A DNA stretch of 64,000 nucleotides from Mogibacterium sp. (GCA_016775335.1 JAEUGJ010000002.1:28744-92743); one strand, 5' to 3'. Shown: positions 10,010 to 19,762, counted from the first letter of the stretch. The notes: a model not told the origin generated them from the letters alone. Numbers and translations are program-made.

Positions 10010-10766
10010 TTTCCTCCTGCCTATATGACTCTAAAACTCTATTTTTCAGTATTATATCCTTAGATATAGAAGATAGTTCCGGATAGATACTACTAAATCT
10101 CATTCCCAAAATGTAAAGAGTTTTTAACATATCTTTTGCTTTAACGTGCGGTATTTCTATCTTCTTTAAGAATTCATCTGCTCCATTCGTCTCTTCCAGG
10201 GCATTGGCATCATACTGAAAATACACAAACAATCCATTTTGCGCCATCATTCTAGCGTTGTTTTTTCGAGAATTAACAACAAAGGGATGTTCAAACCTTC
10301 TTACAGAGGCAATTGTTTCTTCGGAAAGATTTACAATTTCTTTTCTTCCAATCGTCTTTAGATTTAGAGCCTCTGGGTCCAATAGCCAAACGACGGCATT
10401 TTCCTCATCTTCTTCATCGTAGTCAAATGCTTTTTCGAGCGCAAACATCAGTGAAACCAAATGGGAATATGTAAAATCCAAAAGGCATGTTGGCACACCA
10501 AAATGTTGCGCATGAATCAACCAATCATTTTCATGGTAAGTAGTAGCTCCTTCAATGTACATTTGAGAATTAAACTTAAAATCTTCCAGGAATGACTGTA
10601 TGGTTGTTTTGCTATACAAACGCATTCCATCTTGATCACGCCTTAAAGCAGAGGGAAACAGAGGAAAATCACTACCTTGGCCTCTTGATAACGAAAAATT
10701 TGGCGAAAAACGTTCTACAATTTTTATATACTCTTCTAACGAGGAAACAGAACATATCTCCGTCAT
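9993..10766 (-). CDS. FRG-domain protein of defence operon
   Basis: 257-aa protein with an FRG domain: the signature SRGQGSDFPLFPSALRR near residue 30 and HFGVPTCLLDFTYSHLVSLMFA near 95-115. FRG domains are found alone or beside toxins and defence genes; their activity is unknown. The start at 10766 lies 4 nt after the methyltransferase stop with AAGGA upstream; a 26-codon extension would run inside the preceding gene. The stop overlaps the DUF262 gene by 17 nt, so both are co-translated. A sensor or effector role in the operon is inference only. Confidence 0.75.
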   Translation of the reverse strand: MTEICSVSSLEEYIKIVERFSPNFSLSRGQGSDFPLFPSALRRDQDGMRLYSKTTIQSFLEDFKFNSQMYIEGATTYHENDWLIHAQHFGVPTCLLDFTYSHLVSLMFALEKAFDYDEEDEENAVVWLLDPEALNLKTIGRKEIVNLSEETIASVRRFEHPFVVNSRKNNARMMAQNGLFVYFQYDANALEETNGADEFLKKIEIPHVKAKDMLKTLYILGMRFSSIYPELSSISKDIILKNRVLESYRQEENDGGQ

Positions 10767-10770
10767 TCTT

Positions 10771-13700
10771 TCACATCCTTCCATACTTCTCCTCAAAGAA
10801 CGTCCAAGCAGTCTCGTAGTCCTGTTCACGGTCACAACGGTCAAACGGGGCTATATACTCAATAGTTCGCTCTACAGGGCCGCCAGGCATGGTGTCATCC
10901 ATAATTGTGCGATAGAACTTCTTCCCGGCAGGTGCATCCTTCATATTCAATTCAAACTCTTTCCGATCGAAACCAACCCCCACAAGGCTGCGGTTGTTGG
11001 TAAACGTGATTCGACCGTTGGCATCATACCAAGTATCCGCCTCATAGCTTTGCAGCACCGGGAACTGAATGCGGTAGATGGTTTTCAGCTGCTCCAATGT
11101 TATGCCAAGAGCCATTGCAGTCAATACATCGATTTCGACTAGTGCCTGACGCCGCTCATAATCGGTGCGCAGAGGTGTATCCCATGTCCACTCTTTGGTC
11201 AAAGTGCTGAATTTCGTGTTTGCGAGGCGTGGGTCAGATTTAGACCAACGCTGCCTAATAAATGTGATATCAAATAACTCGCTCCATAATTCTTCATAGT
11301 ACTTATTGACACAGTTAAGAATCAATGAGTGTAATACTATATCCTCTCGCCACCTTCCTTTAAGCATAGGAAATATTGCAATCGTGCTTATAAACAAGTT
11401 TGATTTGCCGAGGCACTTAACCAGAAAATCAAAGGGAAGGCTTGCTTCACATCCAGCTAGCAAGACTGTGTCCACGCTGTTATTGAATGTTAAAGAAATA
11501 ACAGCGTGGACATGTGCAACTTTCTTTGGAATAATTGCACATGTCAACGTGCGTTCACCGCCTTGGTTGAGCATCGCACGAGATGCAAGCCGGAAATGCT
11601 GATCAAATTTTGTTCCCCATGGAGTATCTGGTATCCGAGATGTATAATCATCCACAGAGCAATAAATATCATATTTACATCTTTGCAAATAATCGTCAGA
11701 AATTGCCGTTAAATCTACATTATCAAAATCACTATTTTTCTCACAAATTCTACGTGATGTTTTGAACAAGGCATTTGCAATTTGAACGTGCGAACCCGAA
11801 TAAATAAGCGAAAGTGGTTGCTCCGGGAAATGTGTGTTTGGCTTGATTGTCTTATCCTTTTGTGCATTTGTTTCATTCCACATAGTGGATGTAATCACAT
11901 TGCCAGAGTAGTCATTAACAGAAGACGGATAATCAGCAAATCGCTCAAGAACAGAAACATACAGACTTGCATGTAACGCAGGAAGAGTCGCTCGTTTCCA
12001 TTCTTCATTCCCATCAAATAGTTTGGCAAACACCATCAATTCTTTTTTCGTCACATGAATGATTCTGTCAGGGTGACCCTTTATATTCCAATCACCATTT
12101 TCATCCTTAATGCCTGGTATCGTTGCAGCAGCGTCTACTTTGTAACACTCTACGATGCTCTTAGCATCGTAGAGATTGCTGATGGTGTCAAAGGACACCA
12201 TCAGTGGACCACCGTACACATTTAAACTAAATGTTGTATGGTGGTCCACTTCGGGAAACAGCTTCCTCTCATTTGCAAATTGAAAATGATAACGCAAACG
12301 AGGATACAGCTTTTCCCGAAGTGCACCACCCTGAGGGTCATCATAGACACCCTCAGGGTGTACGAAAGCGGCTATGCCGCTTTCGCAATTTTCCCCCCAT
12401 GCAAGTGGCAAAAAGCACTTATAAAGGTTTGCCTTCATTCCCACTAAAAGAGGATAATTTTGCAGCGCATTCAAGAAATTCTGCTCACCAGCCATTGATT
12501 CGTATTCCGAGAAATATAGTTTCCGAGTCATAAGATTTTTAAGGGTATTTTCACGATGCTCTGTTGTCTGCGCAGCAGAAAGTTTTTTTATTGCAAACAT
12601 TGGTTGCTTATCAGAAAGAACGTCTTGTTCATTCCATCCCAGCATAATCCACGGCGGATTACCAATAATCAAATCAAACCCGCCACGCTCTGCAAACAAG
12701 TCTGCAAATTCAAGCTCCCAATGCATGAACTTATTCTGTTCTGCAATTTGCGCGGCTAAATCCAATCTCGGATTTTCCTGACGTAGACGAGGAATATCCA
12801 CGACAGTGTTTCTACCGAATGTGGCGACAATACCCATTGCCATCTGTTCCATTTCTGTCGGGAACAGAGAAAGCTGACCACCCTTGATAGAATCTGTAAC
12901 ATTCACAGATGCCATGGTTCCTTCAAGAATCAGGGACATATCAAACAGAAACTCACTTCTGGTAGGAAGTAACTCCGCTTTGTCAATAGGCCAGAACCAC
13001 AGTGCACACCAATAATCCATCGCAAACTTTAGCCTTGCATATGGACCGGCATTCTTCATGTGCTCGCTCTTATAGAGTTCGCTGAAGATCTCATCCTTTT
13101 GACGAATTGTAGTATGTGAATCTTCTCTATCATCTGGATGGCCAAATATAGAGAGAGGATCCTGTGTCTTAACCTCCACATCTTTACGCAATTGAATTTG
13201 CGCTTCCCACAACTCGTCAGTTTTAGCAGAGAGCCGCAGCAAAGTAATAATCTCATCATCTGTGACAGGGCTAGTAAACTTCTTATTCCAGGCCTTCATC
13301 TTCTTGATGTTTGCAGGCTCTAATTGCTTGATAACTTTATCAGAATAGCTGCACATTCCCGGATCGCCAAGCAGAAAATGATAGATCTGTTTTCTCGGCA
13401 TCCGGTTTGTCCCCAATGGCACCCGCTCCGGTTCCAGTTCATACCAACGCATACCCTTCGAAGTAGCCTGTGCACTTTCAATGCGATACACCTGTCTTCT
13501 TGCGCCAATCAGCGAATTTCCGTTCACCAATTGCGTACCGAACCAAGGTACAAAACCACCCTCATAAATGGTGTTCAGCCACAGGGAAACCTCTGCTAGT
13601 TCAACCGCAACAGGATTCAGGTCAATGCCATAAACATTCCGGTCGGCGATGAACATCTTGACCTTCTGCAGTTCATTATATCTCTTTTCATAACTAATAA

Positions 13701-15519
13701 TTTCACCGGTTTCTTTCTCTTTACGAGAGATATATGCTTCTGCCAGCTGATTGATTGCTTCGTTTAAAAACGCCGCACTTCCCATAGCAGGCTCGCAGAT
13801 AGTCAGCTTGAGAATTTCATCCGCAGTTTTTCCCTCAAGGAGCTCCTTCAGAGCATACTTAACCAGACACTTAGTCAAAACCTCCGGTGTATAGTAGGAT
13901 GCGGATTTCTCACGCTCTCTGCCTGCCAGACGATAAATGAAAGTCCCTTTTTCATACATACGCAATTTGCCCTTTTTCTCACCGGACTCATAACGTACAC
14001 GTTCATTCTCTGCATACTGGTCAAGCTCGGATTCAGATACAAAATATCCAACATCCAATTCATTGAAGCTGTCTCCGGCCCTCTTTACTTCGTAGAGGTC
14101 ATGTTCGGCAATAAATCCTCGATAGGAAAGAAGTGCCTCATAAACGGCCCCCATCTGATTGATGCCTAAGTTTGCATAACTGATACGTCCACGGCGACTG
14201 TTCTTTTTTCCGGTAGCCCGAGTTAAGCTCATTAAATCGATAATGCGCAACATACAGCTATTGCGAAGTTTGGCTGCAGTAATCATCTTGGTATATTCCG
14301 GATCGAAGATATGTGCCTTCAGCGGAGCAATCAGGAACATATCGTGCAGGCTATCGGAACCTGTCGCTTTTTTCAGCTCATCTTCCGTTTTCGGATATCC
14401 GTCATAAATCAGCTCATAAAGCTTTGCCAGAGTTTCATGTAAGTAATAGCCATCACCAATTTCGTTGACATCATCGCGGATGTTATCCGCAATGTCTCGC
14501 AAGCTTTCCAGAGAATATCCGGAGTAATAGCTCTGTGCTTTGATTGGTGCGTAGCCAAGTTCCGGTCTGGACTCAATAAAGAGCATAAACAACATCCGAT
14601 ACATATAGCGCAGACACTCCAAAGTCAGCTGTCCAGCATCTACAGGGTCTGAATCAAAATCACGCTCAAGGCGTGTCTTCATATCGTAAAGAACTTCGTT
14701 CCCGAGCAATTCAATACTTTCACGGAGGGCGTACTTCAAGTCTTGCGATACACCGGAAGCATTCTTCTGGCTCTGTTCATCCAACTCATCCAGCAGAACT
14801 TTTCCATCATCAGGACAAAGAGAATCCTTATGAAGCAAAACAGTCATTGCCTGCAAAGTTGTGTTTTCCAACCGAGAGAAAATCTCCTCGAGCTCAAACT
14901 GAAGATAGCGCTTTTCATTCCACTTGTTTCGGTCAATAAGAGCAATCTGGTTCATACCAATCAGTATAATAAAACGAGGGGGCTCCGCAGAACCAAACAA
15001 AATTTTTGTAATCAACTCCTCATTTGCCATCTCCCCCAAAACACCTTTGTAAATCATGCCGATAGCCTCGTCATTTACATCGTCAGCATTAAATGCAAAG
15101 CTCTTCATAATGCCTGCATCCGATTCATAAGATGCGGACAATAATACCCACAACGACGGGGCTCCATTGTTTTTTGTCATTTCAAGATAAACCGGAACCG
15201 AGAGAGAATCATCCACTGTTACGATTTCAGGTTTTGCTTCCGGATAACCCAAAGACTTCAAATAACTATTTGCCAGCATCTTGATATTAGTGAGAACTTG
15301 CAGATTTTCAGGAGAACGAACAAACCTATCGTATGCAGTATAATACTGTCTTGCATTTTGACGAAGCAGCGACCACGGCGTTCTAATTTCTTCGGACGCT
15401 CTTGCATCTGCATTCCAATTTCCGATAGTAGCCCTCGTGTTTTCTTCAAATACGGTGGAGAAATAATGATTGGTATAGTATTCATTTTTATTGGTGATGC
15501 CTGTTAAATCTATGCTCAT
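10771..15519 (-). CDS. Large N6-adenine DNA methyltransferase, DISARM DrmMI / type IIG-like
   Basis: 1582-aa protein. SAM-binding motif I is CEPAMGSAAFLNEAI near 575 and catalytic motif IV is IGNPPWIML near 952, the NPPY/W type of gamma-class adenine methylases (Eco57I-like). An N-terminal ~550-residue helical region precedes the methylase, and a ~500-residue C-terminus probably holds target recognition. No PD-(D/E)XK motif is evident. In class 1 DISARM the methylase marks self DNA. The ATG overlaps the SNF2 stop codon (ATGA, 4 nt) behind AGGAGT. Residues about 1045-1124 are encoded by DNA tiled with perfect inverted repeats although the protein looks normal (HPEGVYDDPQGG, FPEVDHHTTFSLNVYG), so the oddity is in codon choice, not in the protein. 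Confidence 0.85.
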   Translation of the reverse strand: MSIDLTGITNKNEYYTNHYFSTVFEENTRATIGNWNADARASEEIRTPWSLLRQNARQYYTAYDRFVRSPENLQVLTNIKMLANSYLKSLGYPEAKPEIVTVDDSLSVPVYLEMTKNNGAPSLWVLLSASYESDAGIMKSFAFNADDVNDEAIGMIYKGVLGEMANEELITKILFGSAEPPRFIILIGMNQIALIDRNKWNEKRYLQFELEEIFSRLENTTLQAMTVLLHKDSLCPDDGKVLLDELDEQSQKNASGVSQDLKYALRESIELLGNEVLYDMKTRLERDFDSDPVDAGQLTLECLRYMYRMLFMLFIESRPELGYAPIKAQSYYSGYSLESLRDIADNIRDDVNEIGDGYYLHETLAKLYELIYDGYPKTEDELKKATGSDSLHDMFLIAPLKAHIFDPEYTKMITAAKLRNSCMLRIIDLMSLTRATGKKNSRRGRISYANLGINQMGAVYEALLSYRGFIAEHDLYEVKRAGDSFNELDVGYFVSESELDQYAENERVRYESGEKKGKLRMYEKGTFIYRLAGREREKSASYYTPEVLTKCLVKYALKELLEGKTADEILKLTICEPAMGSAAFLNEAINQLAEAYISRKEKETGEIISYEKRYNELQKVKMFIADRNVYGIDLNPVAVELAEVSLWLNTIYEGGFVPWFGTQLVNGNSLIGARRQVYRIESAQATSKGMRWYELEPERVPLGTNRMPRKQIYHFLLGDPGMCSYSDKVIKQLEPANIKKMKAWNKKFTSPVTDDEIITLLRLSAKTDELWEAQIQLRKDVEVKTQDPLSIFGHPDDREDSHTTIRQKDEIFSELYKSEHMKNAGPYARLKFAMDYWCALWFWPIDKAELLPTRSEFLFDMSLILEGTMASVNVTDSIKGGQLSLFPTEMEQMAMGIVATFGRNTVVDIPRLRQENPRLDLAAQIAEQNKFMHWELEFADLFAERGGFDLIIGNPPWIMLGWNEQDVLSDKQPMFAIKKLSAAQTTEHRENTLKNLMTRKLYFSEYESMAGEQNFLNALQNYPLLVGMKANLYKCFLPLAWGENCESGIAAFVHPEGVYDDPQGGALREKLYPRLRYHFQFANERKLFPEVDHHTTFSLNVYGGPLMVSFDTISNLYDAKSIVECYKVDAAATIPGIKDENGDWNIKGHPDRIIHVTKKELMVFAKLFDGNEEWKRATLPALHASLYVSVLERFADYPSSVNDYSGNVITSTMWNETNAQKDKTIKPNTHFPEQPLSLIYSGSHVQIANALFKTSRRICEKNSDFDNVDLTAISDDYLQRCKYDIYCSVDDYTSRIPDTPWGTKFDQHFRLASRAMLNQGGERTLTCAIIPKKVAHVHAVISLTFNNSVDTVLLAGCEASLPFDFLVKCLGKSNLFISTIAIFPMLKGRWREDIVLHSLILNCVNKYYEELWSELFDITFIRQRWSKSDPRLANTKFSTLTKEWTWDTPLRTDYERRQALVEIDVLTAMALGITLEQLKTIYRIQFPVLQSYEADTWYDANGRITFTNNRSLVGVGFDRKEFELNMKDAPAGKKFYRTIMDDTMPGGPVERTIEYIAPFDRCDREQDYETAWTFFEEKYGRM
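11469..11545. repeat. Two overlapping perfect inverted repeats inside the methyltransferase gene
   Basis: Arms at 11469-11484 and 11497-11512 are perfect 16-bp complements with a 12-nt loop. The right arm overlaps a second pair, 11509-11519 with 11535-11545 (11 bp perfect). They lie in coding sequence for residues about 1325-1350. Confidence 0.9.
12148..12385. repeat. Cluster of tiled inverted repeats inside the methyltransferase gene
   Basis: Consecutive complementary arms: 12148-12159/12163-12174 (12 bp), 12179-12189/12194-12204 (11 bp), 12203-12213/12240-12250 (11 bp plus an inner imperfect stem), 12240-12258/12312-12330 (19 bp, one mismatch, with a nested CCTC...GAGG stem in its loop), 12327-12338/12349-12360 (12 bp) and 12363-12372/12376-12385 (10 bp). 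Almost every base can pair. The region is in frame and encodes conserved-looking protein. Confidence 0.9.
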
Positions 15520-18356
15520 TGCGATACTCCTATCAGCACAGATACAACTCGAATATATGGGTTGTTCTGTATTGTCAAAGTTTCTTTCACCCAGCTCATA
15601 AACTGCTCAAAGAGGTCATCTACCCGGCGTTCCTCTTCCTTCAACTTTCGTTCATGCTCGAACAATCTCACCTGGTAGTATACCTTGTGCTTCTCTTGAA
15701 GCTCAATCAGCTTATCAACTTCTTCATCCAATAGTGGATTCATTTCTGTCTGATATCTCTTATAGTGTTCATCTAAATACACTTTTGCTTGGCAAACTAC
15801 ATCACTTAGCAAGGAACTTGCGGCAGAAATTTCATCCTCACCTATGCAATTCGTATTCGGAATCTTGGGATTACTCAATCCTGTTTTCTGCACTACTTCA
15901 TTCATAGATAGCACCTTAACGAATTTTCCATTCTCGTACAATAAGCCAAACCATTCATCAACCAAAGGTGTTGACTTTAGATTCGGCATACTACCGGTTA
16001 TAACATAAATGCTTTCGCCAACTTTCAATGTTCCAGGTAGCCCAAGAACAGGGGCTTCATTTCTTTTAAATAGCAAACTTGCTTTGTCATTCACCCAACT
16101 CAGAATAGGGTGAAGTTTCCATAAATACTGAGTGGTCGGCCAGGCAGACTCGTCCATGTTCTTTTGCATACTGCCTCGCATCTGTTCCATGCAGAAGGCT
16201 TTATCATCAGAAACACGGAGAATCTCTCCCTGCGGAAGTGCTTCTTCCGGGATAAGTGCTTTCAAACGTCGTTTCATATCATGAGTCAGTCTAATATCTA
16301 AACCGGAAACTGTTTTCAGTCTTTCAACAGGATGACTTTCTGTTTGATTTAAATATGTGAGTGCCTGATAAAGATAATCTATATCCGAAAATAAGGTTTC
16401 GTCCGAAACAATCACGGATTTCTTCTCTTCTTCATTGTCTTCTTTATTAGCAACAGCCATCAAAGCTTCAAATGGATTGAAGTCATCTTCGCCGGCATCT
16501 AATACTTTTTCAAATGTATCTGAATTTGAACCGGATTCAATCATTTTAGCTACAACGAGCTCTTCATCTTCAACGGTAAACTTACCGAGCAACAAAGAAG
16601 GATCACCAATATTCTTCAGAGCCTGTTCTTCTTTCGTAATTAAGATTTCGATAATACGCATATCGCCATTGATATGTTTATTATCACTTTCAATGAGCAT
16701 GTAGCGAATATCCGGTCGCTTCTGTTGGCCATATCTGTCAATCCTACCGTTTCTCTGTTGAAACACCATCAAGGACCAAGGAATGTCGAAATGAATCAGT
16801 CTATGGCTCAAATAGTGTAGGTTCAAGCCTTCAGACGCAACATCAGATGCAACCAAAACACGAACCGGAGATTCTGTTCGACCAAAATCTTCAACGATAC
16901 GTTGCTGTTCAGCATCACTCATCCCACCGGAAATCTCCTGGATGGCGTTTGCCTTCAACCCAAGATCTTGGCGAAGTCTTTCGGCAAGATATTTCATGGT
17001 TTCAATGCGCTCAGTAAAGATAACAACACGGTCACCGCTATCAGCCGGATTCCAAGCGTATTCCTTACTTTTGAGAAGGCCTACAAGTTTCTGATACCGT
17101 GTAAAATCCGCAGGGGCAATCGCCTCTAGCGCAGTTTTCAAATCTTCAAGCAAACGAATATCTTTGATGTCGTCTGCAGTGTACTTTTTATACAGTTTCT
17201 TCAAGCGTGCTTCGATGCTTTTGATGCAAGCTGCCGGACTGGAAAATAACGATTTTTCCAAGCTGGTTTTAAACAACTGCCCGGAGCCTTTAGCCTTACC
17301 TAAATCCATCTCCAACTGCATGTCAGCAAAAATATCAAAAACGTATTCTTCTTTTGCCGATGCATGGCAATGCTCAAGTGTATTTCTTCTTTCTAAGAAA
17401 GAACCGCTAACTTGATCTTTGACATCTTTCTTAAAACGACGAATACAAAGACCTTTAATATCTTCCGGAGTATAATTCTGCGGATCTGCAATCGCAGTAG
17501 GATCTAGCATATTCATCAATGAGGCGAAGCTCTTTGCTCTTCCATCGTGAGGAGTTGCCGACAGCATTATCATGGTGTCGCTACGATCTGCAAGCAGCTT
17601 TGCAAGACGAGAACGCTGTGCCTGATGGTCTCCACGTTCCGCAACGTTCTGTGCTTCATCGATTACAATAATATCCCAATACGCATTTTCCAGATGCGTC
17701 CGGTATTCTACATCTCTCTTTAAAGTGTCAATGGATATAATCGTCTTGTCATAATAGAAAAAAGGATTATGATTCGATGGCAAGTTAGCACGAATCTTTT
17801 GAATCCGCTTGGAATCAAGGCGTACCAAAGGGATTGTGAAACGGTTCCACATTTCTTTCTGAAACTGCGTCATCATACTCTTAACAGTAACAACTAGTAT
17901 TCTTTTACCTTTTCCACGAGCAATTAGCTCAGACATCAAAATCCCTGCTTCAAGAGTTTTACCAAGACCTACGGTATCTGCAATGAGGATTCTCTGTCTC
18001 GGACGTTGTAAAGAGAGCTTTGCGGGATCCAGCTGATAAGGCATCAGGTCCATCGCGGCTTTATGTCCTATATGCAAATTTGCATCAGTAGGAATTTGCT
18101 GCCGCCATTGACTCTCTAAATATAATAGTGTTCGCTTGTAGAATGGAGAAGTATCTGCAATCAGTTTTACTTCCGTAGGATCAACGATTTGAACCTGTTC
18201 CAGATCCGTAAGAAAAATTGCTTCTCTATCCTTGACTAGCGGAGAAATACCAACGCAATATAATGTCTTATTTCCAAGACTATTCGTTTCAATTTTCTTG
18301 ACCATCCATTCTTCATCACGAATGATGGCCCTCATGCCGGGCGCAAAATCTGTCAT
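15516..18356 (-). CDS. SNF2-family helicase, DISARM DrmD-like
   Basis: 946-aa SF2/SNF2 ATPase and first gene of the defence operon. Motif I is ADTVGLGKTLEAG near 127-139, motif II DEAQ near 232, motif III LSATPHDG near 263, and motif VI QRNGRIDRYGQ near 535; a helical C-terminus follows with a coiled-coil run (KLKEEERRVDDLFEQF). The closest functional family by architecture is the DrmD helicase of class 1 DISARM and HepA/RapA-like SNF2 proteins. It likely translocates on DNA to support recognition of invading phage. The ATG at 18356 has AAAGGAG 8 nt upstream. The stop codon overlaps the methyltransferase start. Confidence 0.8.
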   Translation of the reverse strand: MTDFAPGMRAIIRDEEWMVKKIETNSLGNKTLYCVGISPLVKDREAIFLTDLEQVQIVDPTEVKLIADTSPFYKRTLLYLESQWRQQIPTDANLHIGHKAAMDLMPYQLDPAKLSLQRPRQRILIADTVGLGKTLEAGILMSELIARGKGKRILVVTVKSMMTQFQKEMWNRFTIPLVRLDSKRIQKIRANLPSNHNPFFYYDKTIISIDTLKRDVEYRTHLENAYWDIIVIDEAQNVAERGDHQAQRSRLAKLLADRSDTMIMLSATPHDGRAKSFASLMNMLDPTAIADPQNYTPEDIKGLCIRRFKKDVKDQVSGSFLERRNTLEHCHASAKEEYVFDIFADMQLEMDLGKAKGSGQLFKTSLEKSLFSSPAACIKSIEARLKKLYKKYTADDIKDIRLLEDLKTALEAIAPADFTRYQKLVGLLKSKEYAWNPADSGDRVVIFTERIETMKYLAERLRQDLGLKANAIQEISGGMSDAEQQRIVEDFGRTESPVRVLVASDVASEGLNLHYLSHRLIHFDIPWSLMVFQQRNGRIDRYGQQKRPDIRYMLIESDNKHINGDMRIIEILITKEEQALKNIGDPSLLLGKFTVEDEELVVAKMIESGSNSDTFEKVLDAGEDDFNPFEALMAVANKEDNEEEKKSVIVSDETLFSDIDYLYQALTYLNQTESHPVERLKTVSGLDIRLTHDMKRRLKALIPEEALPQGEILRVSDDKAFCMEQMRGSMQKNMDESAWPTTQYLWKLHPILSWVNDKASLLFKRNEAPVLGLPGTLKVGESIYVITGSMPNLKSTPLVDEWFGLLYENGKFVKVLSMNEVVQKTGLSNPKIPNTNCIGEDEISAASSLLSDVVCQAKVYLDEHYKRYQTEMNPLLDEEVDKLIELQEKHKVYYQVRLFEHERKLKEEERRVDDLFEQFMSWVKETLTIQNNPYIRVVSVLIGVSQ

Positions 18357-18462
18357 TACGCGTTCTCCTTTATCTCATTGCCTTTTATCGTCCAGGTAAA
18401 ACCCCAAGACAGTATTTGAAAAATATTTTAATGCACAACAGGTTCTTTTGTATTTAGACAAT

Positions 18463-18471
18463 ATTATAGCA
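18463..18471 (-). promoter_or_regulatory. Extended -10 promoter of the defence operon
   Basis: On the minus strand TGCTATAAT forms a perfect extended -10 (TGnTATAAT); no good -35 is present. It lies about 100 nt before the SNF2 start, giving a leader of roughly 95 nt. Confidence 0.5.
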
Positions 18472-18616
18472 TATAATTGTCCGTCATTCTTTCATCTATT
18501 TTTCGTCATTTAGCATTGATTACACCTAATTTTATAAGAAGAAGGTTAAGACCAAATAGCATTACGAATCCCATACGAATCCCATACAAAATCCCCCGGG
18601 GAAAATGGAGAACCAA

Positions 18617-18664
18617 AACCACATCTCCAAAGTTGGTTTCATGTCCAACCTTGGAGGTGTGGTT
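18617..18664 (-). terminator. Long hairpin, probable terminator of the membrane-protein pseudogene
   Basis: Arms 18617-18636 and 18645-18664 pair over 20 bp with two mismatches or wobbles and an 8-nt loop. On the minus strand the stem ends in GGTTTTGGTTCT, a weak U-tract, about 70 nt after the pseudogene stop codon. Confidence 0.5.
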
Positions 18665-18735
18665 CTTTGTGTCATTTTCTTCTTCTAACCGTTATACGGT
18701 CTAGAGGTTATTTGTACATCTATGCGAAGGTATAT

Positions 18736-19430
18736 TTATTTCGCTTCATCCATCGCTTTGCATTCCGCTTCGCGTGCTTCCCATTCATCATAAGGGGTTT
18801 TCAGCTCTTCAATGAGATTTCTTCCTTTTCCCTTCAGATACTTAATTCTTGCAAAGAAGTAAATTACAGCTGCAGCCATATATGCAAGAATAATGAGGTA
18901 AACGCTTGCGCCGAGAACCTTGAATGCCGAGAATACGGTCATGAGTACGCCGAAAGAGGATCCGGTCAGTACACAGATAATCGCAAACAGCATGACATAG
19001 ATCAGAATTCCTGTCGAACCACCATTCTTGTTTTTCTTTGCAAGCGCTTTTGGGAATACTCCACAATCTGCGATACGGCCGTTCCGCCAGAGAGGCAGGA
19101 AGCAAATACGGATACCGCCGCGCCAATCGAACTTATTTTTATTCCGCTTCCGAATGCCTCTCCGACGGAAAGCTGCGATGCATCAATATTCGGAATTCCG
19201 AGAACGATGTAGACCGCTACAGCGACCATCATTACTACAACAATCAGTGAATTAATGGATGCAAACAGATACGTTCCCATATATGCCCTAACTCCGTATA
19301 TAACGAGAATCGCTACGGAAACCATTGTTTCGTGGCCTTTTAGTCCTGTGAAAATCGAACAGAAATAATCCCACATAAATCGACCTGCAGAGCGCGGCTC
19401 TGCAGGTCGTTCCTTTCCCTCATTCATCAT
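18736..19430 (-). pseudogene. Frameshifted multi-pass membrane protein
   Basis: Two reading frames join into one hydrophobic protein: 19430 to 19002 (up to 142 aa) and the frame ending at 18736. The second frame continues upstream as KALAKKNKNGGSTGILIYV, so the break is a 1-base shift near the AAAA run at about 19043-19047. Together they give five hydrophobic spans and a charged tail (ELKTPYDEWEAREAE), which suggests the C-terminal part of a transporter; I do not recognise the family. The first start could be 19376 instead, because codons 1-18 lie on a perfect hairpin. It sits between the defence island and the IS110 remnant and is probably non-functional. Confidence 0.5.
19381..19409. repeat. 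Perfect hairpin at the start of the membrane-protein pseudogene
   Basis: Arms 19381-19393 and 19397-19409 are a perfect 13-bp inverted repeat with loop GCG. A second GC-rich hairpin (GGCCGGC-TCT-GCCGGCC) is at 19455-19471. Neither has a clear U-tract; both may be cis-regulatory or terminator relics. Confidence 0.6.
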
Positions 19431-19474
19431 TCATCACTATCGTTTTCTTCTGCGGGCCGGCTCTGCCGGCCGCC

Positions 19475-19762
19475 GCCTTCTCTCTACTACAATATATTTA
19501 TGGTTAATATCCCTTACAGCCAGTAAGGAATTATCCATCTTGTTGCTTAAGCTGTATAATGATGGAGCAATCGGTATATCGGCTTTCTTTCTTGGACTTC
19601 TCGTCCGTTAATTAGACTGATAACCAGCTCCTCATTCGCAGCGTTCGTTTTATGCAGGTTGAATCGCCATAGGTGCATTCGCGTCACACCACAGTAGATT
19701 GAATAGGCAATGAGTAAAACTGGTACTTATCCATTGCAATAATCTTAAGGAGTGACAAATTT
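19475..19762 (+). ncRNA. Candidate IS110 left-end bridge-RNA region
   Basis: About 270 nt of non-coding sequence directly precedes the IS110 transposase. In IS110-group elements this 5' non-coding end encodes the bridge RNA that guides recombination. A TATAAT at 19555-19560 has no matching -35 on its left, as expected if the promoter forms only at the circular right-end/left-end junction. I have not folded the RNA or found its loops, and the exact left end of the element is not determined. Confidence 0.4.

Larger units (their letters stand above)
18357..18735. other. Intergenic region upstream of defence operon
   Basis: Contains the operon ribosome site and promoter, a short tandem duplication (ACGAATCCCAT twice, about 18568-18592) and a long hairpin at 18617-18664. 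I see no gene. Confidence 0.6.

Noticed and set aside
10592..10819. Plus-strand ORFs within the defence operon
   Set aside because: Short, no ribosome sites, and antisense to well-supported genes.
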